This document shows positions 43,668 through 51,167 of a stretch of DNA of 64,000 nucleotides, in pieces. Made by a program: the position numbers and the translations under genes. The DNA is from Siderastrea siderea (lineage: Eukaryota; Cnidaria; Anthozoa; Scleractinia; Rhizangiidae): positions 40,256,804 to 40,320,803 of the forward strand of contig OZ034971.1 in the NCBI GenBank assembly GCA_964030785.1. Reading direction: 5' to 3'. The notes beneath the pieces are model-generated. The model searched no databases. It was not told the origin of the DNA and saw nothing but the letters and a program-made list of their open reading frames with translations. Each line of letters begins with the position of its first letter. Position 1 is the stretch's first letter.

Positions 43668-44321
43668 TTATAGTCGTTTTTGATAGGTGCGAGTCCATCC
43701 TTCGTCTTTTAAGAGGTGACTCAATACACGTTGTTGATCGGAGGAGGCCGGATGTAAATCCAAGACCAAATACCCATACGGTCGTGTGGTGGCTTGATGA
43801 AATGTCTCCAACGTGTCTTTCCACGTGGTCGGAAACGATTGAAGCATGACATTGCGTACCCCTAATTGATCTCGGGGGTTCTTGAACGCTACAATGTAAT
43901 GGGCATTGCGGGATATACTTTTCGCATAGCGACCGACGGGAAACATGTCTTGGCACAAGTAGAGCACCGTCACCCCTTGATGATGCGAATGTTTGGTGAA
44001 TAAATCCAACACGCGTTTATCATGGCTGCCTTCGTCCATTAAATCATCCAAGACCAGGACCCCGTGTCCTTCAGGAAACCATTGCACTAAGGCCTCATGA
44101 TCGGGAATCCCTTCGTGAAACACCACCCCTTGATCTTGCATGCCTCGAAATCGATCTTGCCAGGCCCCATAACAATAATGTAGTTGGGTCGGTGGACTTT
44201 CAAACAACTCCGGGTTGTCTACCAAGAGTTTTTCCGTAAACGCGGTTTTACCACATCCCGAAGGACCCACCACCAAGATAGAGGAAGGCGTATGAAAACG
44301 AAACGGTTTCCCCGTTTGCAT
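43668..44321 (-). CDS. Genome-packaging ATPase (A32/FtsK-HerA type)
   Basis: 217 codons. Walker A is GPSGCGKT (19-26) and Walker B is GVLVLDDLMD (about 86-95), with a sensor-type glutamine in YLCQDMFP. The size and layout fit the Polinton/adintovirus packaging ATPase, which pumps DNA into the preformed capsid. An ATAAAAA TATA-like box sits at 44361-44367, about 40 bp upstream and directly against the 3' end of the tRNA-like gene. Neighbours are capsid and protease genes, which supports the role. Confidence 0.9.
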   Translation of the reverse strand: MQTGKPFRFHTPSSILVVGPSGCGKTAFTEKLLVDNPELFESPPTQLHYCYGAWQDRFRGMQDQGVVFHEGIPDHEALVQWFPEGHGVLVLDDLMDEGSHDKRVLDLFTKHSHHQGVTVLYLCQDMFPVGRYAKSISRNAHYIVAFKNPRDQLGVRNVMLQSFPTTWKDTLETFHQATTRPYGYLVLDLHPASSDQQRVLSHLLKDEGWTRTYQKRL

Positions 44322-44367
44322 GATGATGACGAACTACCCCTTAGAAAAAAAAAAGGCACCTTTTTAT

Positions 44368-44453
44368 TGGAATCGGTGGGACTCGAACCCACGCACGACC
44401 CTCCTCATGTATTCGAGGGGATCCAAAGGCTCTAGCCACTGAGCTACGACTCC
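44368..44453 (-). tRNA. tRNA-like gene inside the Polinton
   Basis: 86 nt on the minus strand. The 7-bp acceptor stem GGAGTCG/CGATTCC, T8-A9, the D arm GCTC-AGTGGCTA-GAGC, the T arm GTGGG-TTCGAGT-CCCAC and an A discriminator are all intact. A-box (TAGCTCAGTGG) and B-box (GGTTCGAGTCC) match consensus, and a T-run (44345-44354) follows within about 25 nt, so Pol III transcription is likely. The 35 nt between position 26 and the T arm do not make a standard anticodon arm. One fold gives TTTGG/TCGAA with a 6-nt loop plus a variable arm CATG/CGTG; another gives GATCC/GGGTC around CCTC/GAGG. I cannot assign an anticodon. It may be class II, intron-containing, or a tRNA mimic. Confidence 0.75.
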
Positions 44454-44481
44454 GACACCACTTTTTTCCAACAAATTTTAT

Positions 44482-45021
44482 TTAATGATTACATTGATGA
44501 TACGGATGACAACAGAGTTGATACCATCTGGCTTCTTGGCCTACAATCAATTGTTGAAGGCGTTGACCCGCTTGATGGTCATTACTAACATAATCATGAT
44601 CCGAAAACTCATTTAAAAACGCTTGCAAGGTTCGTCCACGGGCTTTGGCTTTCAAGTACAACAAGGCGTAATCACCACAACTCTTGCTTGTAATGGCTTG
44701 GAGGGACTTGCCATTGGTCACTACATACTTCCAATGTTGGACAATCCAATCTCGTAACGGGGTAGCTTGCACGTACGTGTCCAATGGCAAAGCATAACTG
44801 TCCAGGACTTCACACACCTTTCCATCCGTCCACACCGCTAACCAATGTTGTCCCGGTTGATCGTGTGGGTCGGTATTCACAATGTACCCTTGGGGTTGGG
44901 TCTTGACAGGACTCTTGGGTAAACGATCACAGGCCACGGTTGCGTAAAAGACCGGGTTCAATTGGGGGTCGTCTCGGGCTAAATAATCCAACTGCACATT
45001 ATTCAAGGCCACATGTTCCAT
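44482..45021 (-). CDS. Adenain-like cysteine protease (maturation protease)
   Basis: 179 codons. It has the Ulp1/adenain catalytic layout: His59 in GQHWLAV, Asp74 in EVLDSY, Gln108 in SLQAI and Cys115 in SKSCGDYALL. In adenoviruses and Polintons this enzyme cleaves capsid and core precursors at Gly-Gly type sites; several small proteins of this element carry RGG sites that could be substrates. The ATG overlaps the capsid gene's TGA as TGATG, a stop-start junction. All catalytic residues are present. Confidence 0.92.
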   Translation of the reverse strand: MEHVALNNVQLDYLARDDPQLNPVFYATVACDRLPKSPVKTQPQGYIVNTDPHDQPGQHWLAVWTDGKVCEVLDSYALPLDTYVQATPLRDWIVQHWKYVVTNGKSLQAITSKSCGDYALLYLKAKARGRTLQAFLNEFSDHDYVSNDHQAGQRLQQLIVGQEARWYQLCCHPYHQCNH

Positions 45022-46421
45022 CAGTGCTGGTAAATGTTATACAACACGGCTCCGTTCCTGTCAATCTCCAGCAAATTCTCAAATTCTCCATACACGAGTA
45101 CGGTTATATTGACACCGGGGGCAGCTCCAAATTCCAACACCAGTTGTAAATCTCCCGTTTGCTTGGGGTTGAGGTTTTGACTGTCAGCACATCCATTGGC
45201 CACATTGTCAAACATGTACAAGGTACAATTTTTAGCTTGGCCCCAATCCAGCAGTTCTACCATATTGCCTTTCTTTTTACACCAAGCACCACTGGCTTGC
45301 AGAAAACGGAAGTAGCCTAGATTATCTCGGGTGCCATTGTTGTGCACTAACTGGAGGGTTTCATAAGGGTATTCTTCTCCTCTGACAATCTGTTTAATGG
45401 ACGTCAGACCAAATTTCTGGAAACAGAACGGATCTCGGGTCACATCTCCATTGAAGGCACGGCTGTCCAGTAACCCCACAATCAATCGGTCAGGTATTCT
45501 GTTTTGAAACAGGTTCGGGATATCAAAGCGGACCAGGTTGTTTTGCATGCTGAAGGTCCGGATTTCACTGCGGACGGTCGGGTAAGCCGCCACTTGGCCT
45601 TCATTGTGTCTTTTTTCAGATATGCTCTGGTAGATGGCGTCATTCAAACGCAGTTGACAGAGATGAAACCGTAGTTTCACATCCCCTTCCATCAATCGGC
45701 CAGCTAGAGCCACTCCATTCAAAAACAGGCTGGGGCTGTTGAAATGAAATTTCATCTTGATTTCGATACCAGGCACCAACAGTTTGCCAGTGTGAAACAC
45801 TTCCAAGTGGGGGGTAAACACTAGACTGTGGGTGACACCTGCAGCATACTTGGCGGTTTCGGCTACCATGGCAGCCAAGGCTCCTTTGTGATGGGCGGGG
45901 AGATCCCGGTAGTCATTATGTGGTGCTGCACTGTTGGTATTGTTGTCCGTCCTTTGGGGTGGGAAATCCACTTGATTGTACCATCCTTGGGGTCCTAACA
46001 CGGTCTTGCCATCTTCTCGGTCATAATTCAGCAAGGTTTCTAGGTAAGCTTTGTAATGATAGGTGTCGGATTGTGGACTGATCAACGTGCCATTCAACTG
46101 CAAGTCAATTTGTTTGATGATGGAATGGGCCAAATTGTTGACGGGCCACAATTTCTCCGCGGCCACCAAGTTCCCGTTATCGTCCTTTTTCAAACTCAAC
46201 TCCATGGTAAAGTAACTGCGTCCCAAATCCACAAAATCGTCCAACCCTGGAATGATGAATTCCATGGGATTGATACCCGTGGTGGTGGGTTGGATGGTGA
46301 CCATGCGATAGGCATTGATGCTAATGTCGGTCGGTGGCACCTTGAAAATCCGTAAGGCAGGGTTGACGGTCCCTTCGGAACGCTCGTGAGCCGGGGCGGT
46401 TTGCGTACTCACGTCAGGCAT
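45021..46421 (-). CDS. Major capsid protein (double jelly-roll, hexon-like)
   Basis: 466 codons. Beta-rich throughout, with the conserved early stretch WPVNNLAHSIIKQIDLQLNG followed by YHYKAYLETLLNYD, typical of Polinton/adintovirus major capsid proteins. Later segments such as LEVFHTGKLLVPGIEIKMKF fit the double jelly-roll fold. It would form the trimeric hexon-like tiles of an icosahedral shell. There is no signal peptide or membrane segment. A TATAAAA at 46465-46471, about 45 bp upstream, suggests its own promoter. The protease gene follows in a stop-start overlap. Confidence 0.92.
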   Translation of the reverse strand: MPDVSTQTAPAHERSEGTVNPALRIFKVPPTDISINAYRMVTIQPTTTGINPMEFIIPGLDDFVDLGRSYFTMELSLKKDDNGNLVAAEKLWPVNNLAHSIIKQIDLQLNGTLISPQSDTYHYKAYLETLLNYDREDGKTVLGPQGWYNQVDFPPQRTDNNTNSAAPHNDYRDLPAHHKGALAAMVAETAKYAAGVTHSLVFTPHLEVFHTGKLLVPGIEIKMKFHFNSPSLFLNGVALAGRLMEGDVKLRFHLCQLRLNDAIYQSISEKRHNEGQVAAYPTVRSEIRTFSMQNNLVRFDIPNLFQNRIPDRLIVGLLDSRAFNGDVTRDPFCFQKFGLTSIKQIVRGEEYPYETLQLVHNNGTRDNLGYFRFLQASGAWCKKKGNMVELLDWGQAKNCTLYMFDNVANGCADSQNLNPKQTGDLQLVLEFGAAPGVNITVLVYGEFENLLEIDRNGAVLYNIYQH

Positions 46422-46423
46422 GT

Positions 46424-46654
46424 TTAACGTCGTCGAGTGGTACCCCGTCGTCGTCGTGAGGGGTTTTTATAGCGTCGTCGTCGTCCTAAACGTTGTCTCA
46501 AATCAAACCCGGGGACTCTCATCACCTCGGGACTTAACCATCCACCACGTTGTCGTCGTCGTGGCATGAGTTTCCAAAACGGATACAGTCCACCCCATTG
46601 AGACAACCCTCGATTACTACGAATCCGTCGAGGTCGTGAATGCACGGGTTCCAT
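46424..46654 (-). CDS. Small Arg-rich RGG protein
   Basis: 76 codons from ATG 46654; a longer frame begins with GTG and is not used. The sequence is MEPVHSRPRRIRSNRG, then an aromatic GLYPFWKLM, then RRRQRGG (near residue 40) and a C terminus of Arg-rich blocks. This is the layout of a precursor core peptide with one Gly-Gly cleavage site. It lies 2 bp upstream of the capsid gene and contains that gene's TATA box within its 3' end. The function is inferred. Confidence 0.65.
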   Translation of the reverse strand: MEPVHSRPRRIRSNRGLSQWGGLYPFWKLMPRRRQRGGWLSPEVMRVPGFDLRQRLGRRRRYKNPSRRRRGTTRRR

Positions 46655-46656
46655 GT

Positions 46657-46983
46657 TCACACTCCCAAAATATCACGGGCACGTTTGGTTTGTTTGGGAA
46701 ATAAGGCAGTGGCTACACGCACGGCGTCTTTCACGTTCTTATGACTCAACGCTTTCTTGGCTTGTTTGGTGATTTCTTTTTTAAGGACGTCTTCGGCTTT
46801 GCGTTTGATACCTCGTGTCAAACCCGTTTCCAAGCCTCTCTTGATATTACTAGGCAATTTTAAAGGATTTCGCGTCCTTATAAGACCTTGCAACCCCCCA
46901 CGCATCAGATCCGTCATCACTCCTTTGCCTTGTTGATCATACCACTCGTCGGTTCGAAATCGTGTCAAACTTCCCCCACGCAT
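46657..46983 (-). CDS. Small basic core or minor capsid-type protein
   Basis: 108 codons starting MRGGSLTRFRTDEW. A second MRGG at residues 27-30 follows a helical stretch, and a long Lys/Arg-rich amphipathic helix region fills the C-terminal two-thirds (GLTRGIKRKAEDVLKKEITK). It may be a processed core or internal minor capsid protein analogous to adenovirus pVI/pVII; this is inference. A TATAAAA at 47044-47050 lies about 60 bp upstream. Confidence 0.65.
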   Translation of the reverse strand: MRGGSLTRFRTDEWYDQQGKGVMTDLMRGGLQGLIRTRNPLKLPSNIKRGLETGLTRGIKRKAEDVLKKEITKQAKKALSHKNVKDAVRVATALFPKQTKRARDILGV

Positions 46984-47053
46984 GGTGCCTTCTTCTTCTT
47001 CACCAGGGATAAACGTTTTGTTTAGGCTTTATGGGACTCCCCTTTTTATACCG

Positions 47054-47242
47054 TCATCGTCGTTTTTTCCGAAAAGCGGCTTCCAACCCTTTTTTAGCCC
47101 CGTAACTCGCGGCACCACTTGCGGCACCCAACGCCACAGCTTTTCCTCCAGCGATCAAAGCTGGAATGAGGGCGGCCAGGGGCAAGAGACCCCCTCGTTG
47201 CCTTCTTCTTCGTCTCCTTCGACGCACTCTTGTCTTGGGCAT
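47054..47242 (-). CDS. pX/mu-like core peptide
   Basis: 62 codons: about nine arginines, QRGG at residues 15-18, then a hydrophobic LLPLAALIPALIAGGKAVAL segment, a Gly/Ala/Ser stretch and a Lys/Arg tail. Of the small proteins here it is the closest in layout to the adenovirus pX/mu peptide that condenses DNA in the virion. A TATAAAA at 47274-47280 lies 32-38 bp upstream of the ATG. Confidence 0.75.
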   Translation of the reverse strand: MPKTRVRRRRRRRRQRGGLLPLAALIPALIAGGKAVALGAASGAASYGAKKGLEAAFRKKRR

Positions 47243-47281
47243 CTTTGTTTGTTTTTCACAACTCTTGTTTTCTTTTTATAC

Positions 47282-47518
47282 TCACATGACGTTGCACGTA
47301 AACGATTCCCCCGCCCACCGTTTGCGTTTCCCACTTCGCATTTCTTCCATACGTTTCTTCGTTGATCTTAGGTAATTCTTTTTGGCTAACTTTTCTACCC
47401 CTTTGGTGATGGACCAAGCGGCCTTAGGAATCCCGGCAATCACCGCGTTGACCCCTTCCCCCGCTTGTGGACGCTGTGGTCGGCGTCGTCGTCGTCGTCG
47501 TCGTCGTTTCGGAGGCAT
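47282..47518 (-). CDS. Small Arg-rich protein with AGEG site
   Basis: 78 codons: about nine arginines, PQRPQAGEG, then a hydrophobic helix (VNAVIAGIPKAAWSITKGV) and a Lys/Arg-rich C terminus. It is a sibling in layout of the 41813-42088 product, where QGEG occupies the same place. Likely a virion core or membrane-active peptide (inference). A CATAAAA lies about 30 bp upstream. Confidence 0.6.
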   Translation of the reverse strand: MPPKRRRRRRRRRPQRPQAGEGVNAVIAGIPKAAWSITKGVEKLAKKNYLRSTKKRMEEMRSGKRKRWAGESFTCNVM

Positions 47519-47551
47519 GATTGATTTGGGGTCCCTTCTCGTCTCTCTTTT

Positions 47552-48601
47552 TTATGTCTTTTTGAAGTGTAACGTGACAATGGTATGACCTTCACCAAAC
47601 TTGACCAAGTCTCCTCCTCTACCAATGGTTTCAGCCACTTGAACGTGAATCATTTCCACCACCTCGTTACGAAGAGACATGTATTGAATGTGCAACGGTT
47701 CAAAATACAGGTTGCCGCGTGCTTCTCGCTTGTACTGGATTTCACGTAACAAATCAGTCACGCGATTGCCCACCACAGTGCTGCCTGCCACGTCGGAGTA
47801 CACGTGCAACGATCGTGTGGGTTCACCCACCACGGAACGAAACGCCACATTCAAGTTGGTGAAACGCCACCCACAACTCATACTCAATTGTAAATAATCC
47901 GGTAAAATAGAACGCACCGTCCAAAAGACCGCGTTCCCCTGACCGTCGGTGACATCGTTCCAATCATTGTCAGCGGGTTTTGTCATGTTGGGGATTTGAT
48001 CCCCCATGAATTCTTGTTGTAAGTTGGGTCCCAAAATCAACCCACTGTCAATTTTACGTAACCATCCCATCTTGAGCGCTAACTTGGTGTAGATGGTCAG
48101 GGCTGGCGTGTCGGTGCCACAATGACAGATATTGGTGTTGTCGATGAGCAGATCCTCGCCTTCCCACTTGAACTTGACGTAGGTGTGTTTGCCTTGATCG
48201 TTCAAAAACGTACCCCCTTGAACGGCCGTTTCCATACGTTGTTGTTCCAAGTGAGTAATGATGGCTTTCATGAAACTCACCCCATCCACCACCCAATCCA
48301 AATCTTTCACGTCATTGATGATGCTTCGCGCGGTGTCTACTCGCGAGGTCATTTCCCCGTCTTTTGCACCCGGTTTGGGATAGGTTTGGCCCCAGGACAC
48401 CCCCATGACGTACCCATTTTTCTTCACCAACTCATACAAATTGACGCGAGCATCCGGTAAGGAAATGGCACTCAACCCCACTTGCCATCCACCCCCTGTG
48501 AGCTGTAACGGTTGAGGTAAACGAATCTTGAAGGAATTGGGTTGGTTGTTAGGAAATTCACGTCGGTTGGCATGACTCGGTAACGTCACGTAGAACGACA
48601 T
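47552..48601 (-). CDS. Penton/minor capsid protein, paralogue A
   Basis: 349 codons from ATG 48601, matching the MSFYVTLPSHAN start motif; the frame extends to a GTG at 48619 that I do not use. A beta-rich jelly-roll N terminus (FPNNQPNSFKIRLPQPLQL, then WQVGLSAISLPD) is typical of Polinton penton-like minor capsid proteins, and the C terminus carries FEPLHIQYMSLRNEVVE and FGEGHTIVTLHFKK. A TTTAAAAG box lies about 35 bp upstream. Likely forms the capsid vertices. A second paralogue sits directly upstream. Confidence 0.85.
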   Translation of the reverse strand: MSFYVTLPSHANRREFPNNQPNSFKIRLPQPLQLTGGGWQVGLSAISLPDARVNLYELVKKNGYVMGVSWGQTYPKPGAKDGEMTSRVDTARSIINDVKDLDWVVDGVSFMKAIITHLEQQRMETAVQGGTFLNDQGKHTYVKFKWEGEDLLIDNTNICHCGTDTPALTIYTKLALKMGWLRKIDSGLILGPNLQQEFMGDQIPNMTKPADNDWNDVTDGQGNAVFWTVRSILPDYLQLSMSCGWRFTNLNVAFRSVVGEPTRSLHVYSDVAGSTVVGNRVTDLLREIQYKREARGNLYFEPLHIQYMSLRNEVVEMIHVQVAETIGRGGDLVKFGEGHTIVTLHFKKT

Positions 48602-48615
48602 GTTGTCTTTCTTCT

Positions 48616-49656
48616 TCACACCACCACTTCCCTTTTAAAGTGGAGGGTCAGGAGGGTACGCCCTTCACCAAATTTCACCAGATCCCCATTGGTTTCGGCC
48701 ATCTGGGTTTCGACGATTTCCACCACTTCGTTGCGTACTGGGATATATTGAATATGTCGAGGTTCAAAGTGGGTGGTGTTTTGTGGCTGGTACTTGATTT
48801 CTCGTAAGAGATCGGTGATGCGACCCCCTACCATACTGCTGGTCCCTACATCACAATACACGTGCAAAGGACGCGTGGAGGGAAATTCCAACGAGGGACG
48901 AAAGGTCTTGTTCACATTCACAAACCGCCAATTACACGTCATACTCAAGTTCAGATAATCCCCATCCACTTTCCAAAAGGCGGGCTTGTTGCTACCATCC
49001 AGGACATCGGACGGGGTGGGAATGGAGTCCGTATGAAATTCTTGCAAGAGATTCGGGCCCAATCGATACACGCCCGTCGACACTTGTTCAATCCATCCCA
49101 TTCTCAGCGCCAAGGTTCTGCCCCATAACACGCGTGCCACTTGTCGTGTGTAATCCACATTGGTGGTATTCAATAACAAATCCCCTTCGGAGGTCCATTC
49201 AAACGTCGGGTACAATTTGACGCCATTGTCCTCGGCCCATTTGTTGAGGGGTTTGGTTTGTTTGGCACGGGCTTGCACGTAACGGTACACCAGTTGATGA
49301 AAAAAGTGCGATCCCGTCAACGAGGCCATCTCCTTTCTCATATCTCGTCCGTACACAGTGAGTTCGCGACGTTCATGGTACCAGTGATCGTTCCCAAAAT
49401 CGTCTTTGGTATACACCCGTTCGTGCCATCGTACGTACAACAGAGGATGGGAATCACCCACGCCTCCTTCTTCCGCTACCACGGGAATGGTGGGTAAGGA
49501 TAAACTCACCATACCCACCATCCATCCTCGTCCCACAAATCGGATGGGTTTAGGCAATCGGTTTCTGAAATGATGACTCTTGTTCCCAGGAAACTCTTTG
49601 GTACTCGCATGACTCATCAACGTCACGTAAAACGAAGAGTTGGGCACCAATGTCAT
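48616..49656 (-). CDS. Penton/minor capsid protein, paralogue B
   Basis: 346 codons. It is clearly homologous along its length to the 47552-48601 product: SSFYVTLMSHASTKEFPGN start, GWMVGMVSLSLP, LRMGWIEQVSTGVYRLGPNL, FEPRHIQYIPVRNEVVEIVE and FGEGRTLLTLHFKR. The two are diverged well below half identity in places, so the duplication is old and both were kept. Two penton-type proteins could occupy different vertices or form hetero-oligomers; this is speculation. Confidence 0.85.
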   Translation of the reverse strand: MTLVPNSSFYVTLMSHASTKEFPGNKSHHFRNRLPKPIRFVGRGWMVGMVSLSLPTIPVVAEEGGVGDSHPLLYVRWHERVYTKDDFGNDHWYHERRELTVYGRDMRKEMASLTGSHFFHQLVYRYVQARAKQTKPLNKWAEDNGVKLYPTFEWTSEGDLLLNTTNVDYTRQVARVLWGRTLALRMGWIEQVSTGVYRLGPNLLQEFHTDSIPTPSDVLDGSNKPAFWKVDGDYLNLSMTCNWRFVNVNKTFRPSLEFPSTRPLHVYCDVGTSSMVGGRITDLLREIKYQPQNTTHFEPRHIQYIPVRNEVVEIVETQMAETNGDLVKFGEGRTLLTLHFKREVVV

Positions 49657-49662
49657 TGTTTT

Positions 49663-50832
49663 TTAGCGGCGTCGTCGTCGTTTGCGGGGTCGAAGGGATG
49701 TCACGTCTCCACGAGCAATCCAACTATTGTACTTGTCGGGCCACCCTTTCCACTTGACCAACCAACGACCTTTTTGTCGCTTAAGTACCTTCTCGATCCG
49801 AAACACCTCGGACACATGGACTTTTTGTAAATCCTCTTCATAAAACGTACCTTTGACGGGGGTCTCATCCCATTCGCGAATCTTATAGGTGGGGACAGGG
49901 CCAGGGATCACACGATGCACCACAAACACTTCTTCGGTCCAACCGGGTAAATACCCTTTTTCAAAGGTACGATGAATCGTATTGAGACGGACATGATCCC
50001 CCACCTTCAATTGGGGTTTTTTGTAGCCTTTCAATCGTTTGGCATACAATCGTTTCCACACGGCTTCTTCGTTGTCCCACGTCACGTTTTCGGGGGGCAT
50101 ACCAATACTTCGATGACGGGTGGCATTATACCCCTGCACCAACTCGGGTAAGACATCGTCAAATTTCAACGTGTTGGCCGCGGTCAAATAACGGTACAAC
50201 CGTTCTTTCAAGGTGCGGTTAAATCGTTCCACGACACTGGCTTTGGCATCCCCTTCGGTCGAAAAATGATTGATGTCTTGCTCGTCCACCCATCGTTGAA
50301 AGGTCCGATTATAAAATTCTTTCCCTCGATCCGTTTGCAATCGATTCGGGTGACGTCCTCCTTGTCTCACAATCTTCTCAAAGGCTTTCACGAGGGCCAC
50401 CCCGGTTTTGGTTTTCAACGGTTCGACCCACGCGTACTTGGACAAGACATCCACGACGGTCAACAAGTAGCGTATACCCCGATTATGTTTGGCCAAACGT
50501 TGCACTTCCACTAAATCCGCGGCCCATTGATCATCCAACCCCCCTACGATCACGGGTAAGGTAGCAAAACGACGACGTCGGGGTTTATGCAAGGTGTAAC
50601 CCACATCCTGTTCCAACACCTGTTGGGCTTTTTTCAAAGGGAGACCCTGGGCTTTAGCAAATCGTTGCACCCCACCTAAACTCCCCGGGGTACGAGGATC
50701 ATGGTAACGCTTCAACCATTGTTGCGAGACATTGGCCTTCTTCTTCGATGACGACACAGGGCGTTTGGTTTTCTTCAACCACGACGAACTCCAGCGTTGG
50801 GTTCTCTTTCGAGGGGCCATACTTTTTGGCAT
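49663..50832 (-). CDS. Retroviral-type integrase with C-terminal chromodomain
   Basis: 389 codons. A basic N terminus, a helical region, then the rve core with catalytic Asp106 (QWAADLVEV), Asp168 (LQTDRGKEF) and Glu202 (SVVERFNRTL). After an SH3-like segment (KVGDHVRLNTIHRTFEKGYL) comes a chromodomain at about 343-376 (RIEKVLKRQKGRWLVKWKGW), then a run of arginines. It inserts the linear element into host DNA with a 6-bp duplication, as seen here. The chromodomain may steer it to methylated histones, which would favour silent sites such as the pseudogene it hit. ATG 50832 is used; 50820 is the alternative. Confidence 0.95.
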   Translation of the reverse strand: MPKSMAPRKRTQRWSSSWLKKTKRPVSSSKKKANVSQQWLKRYHDPRTPGSLGGVQRFAKAQGLPLKKAQQVLEQDVGYTLHKPRRRRFATLPVIVGGLDDQWAADLVEVQRLAKHNRGIRYLLTVVDVLSKYAWVEPLKTKTGVALVKAFEKIVRQGGRHPNRLQTDRGKEFYNRTFQRWVDEQDINHFSTEGDAKASVVERFNRTLKERLYRYLTAANTLKFDDVLPELVQGYNATRHRSIGMPPENVTWDNEEAVWKRLYAKRLKGYKKPQLKVGDHVRLNTIHRTFEKGYLPGWTEEVFVVHRVIPGPVPTYKIREWDETPVKGTFYEEDLQKVHVSEVFRIEKVLKRQKGRWLVKWKGWPDKYNSWIARGDVTSLRPRKRRRRR

Positions 50833-51167
50833 TCATCCCATAAGGTCGATATGGTAGGGACCGTGTGGGGATGCGCCTTTTGAATGATTCGATACCATCG
50901 CCATGCCTCTGGGTGAGCTTTTAACCATAAGACAAACACCACCCATCGATATAGGTTGCAGTCGACATGAGTTTCTTCAAAGAGGTGGAGAGGATGCGTG
51001 TCCTCGGGACATGGGGGTATGGGGATTTGGGTGCCTGGTTGATGATCATATAAGACTTGACAAAGGGTTTGATGACAATGCCATTGCCCCAGGGACAAGA
51101 CAGACTCCCACGCATCACACACAGACTCCATGGTGACATTGATAAAACATTTTATTCGTTCTCTCAT
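50775..51167 (-). CDS. Unknown Trp/His/Cys-rich protein
   Basis: 130 codons from ATG 51167, which directly follows the TAA of the GRF zinc-finger gene. A second ATG at 51131 (MESVCDAWES) may be the better start. The sequence is rich in Trp, His and Cys (GQWHCHQTLCQVLYDHQPGT; LYRWVVFVLWLKAHPEAWRW) and ends overlapping the integrase start by 58 bp. I recognise no family. Packing and composition argue for a real gene. Confidence 0.55.
   Translation of the reverse strand: MRERIKCFINVTMESVCDAWESVLSLGQWHCHQTLCQVLYDHQPGTQIPIPPCPEDTHPLHLFEETHVDCNLYRWVVFVLWLKAHPEAWRWYRIIQKAHPHTVPTISTLWDECQKVWPLEREPNAGVRRG

Noticed and set aside
49663..50832. LTR retrotransposon fragment
   Set aside because: The rve integrase stands without gag, protease or reverse transcriptase, and sits inside a complete Polinton where such an integrase is expected.
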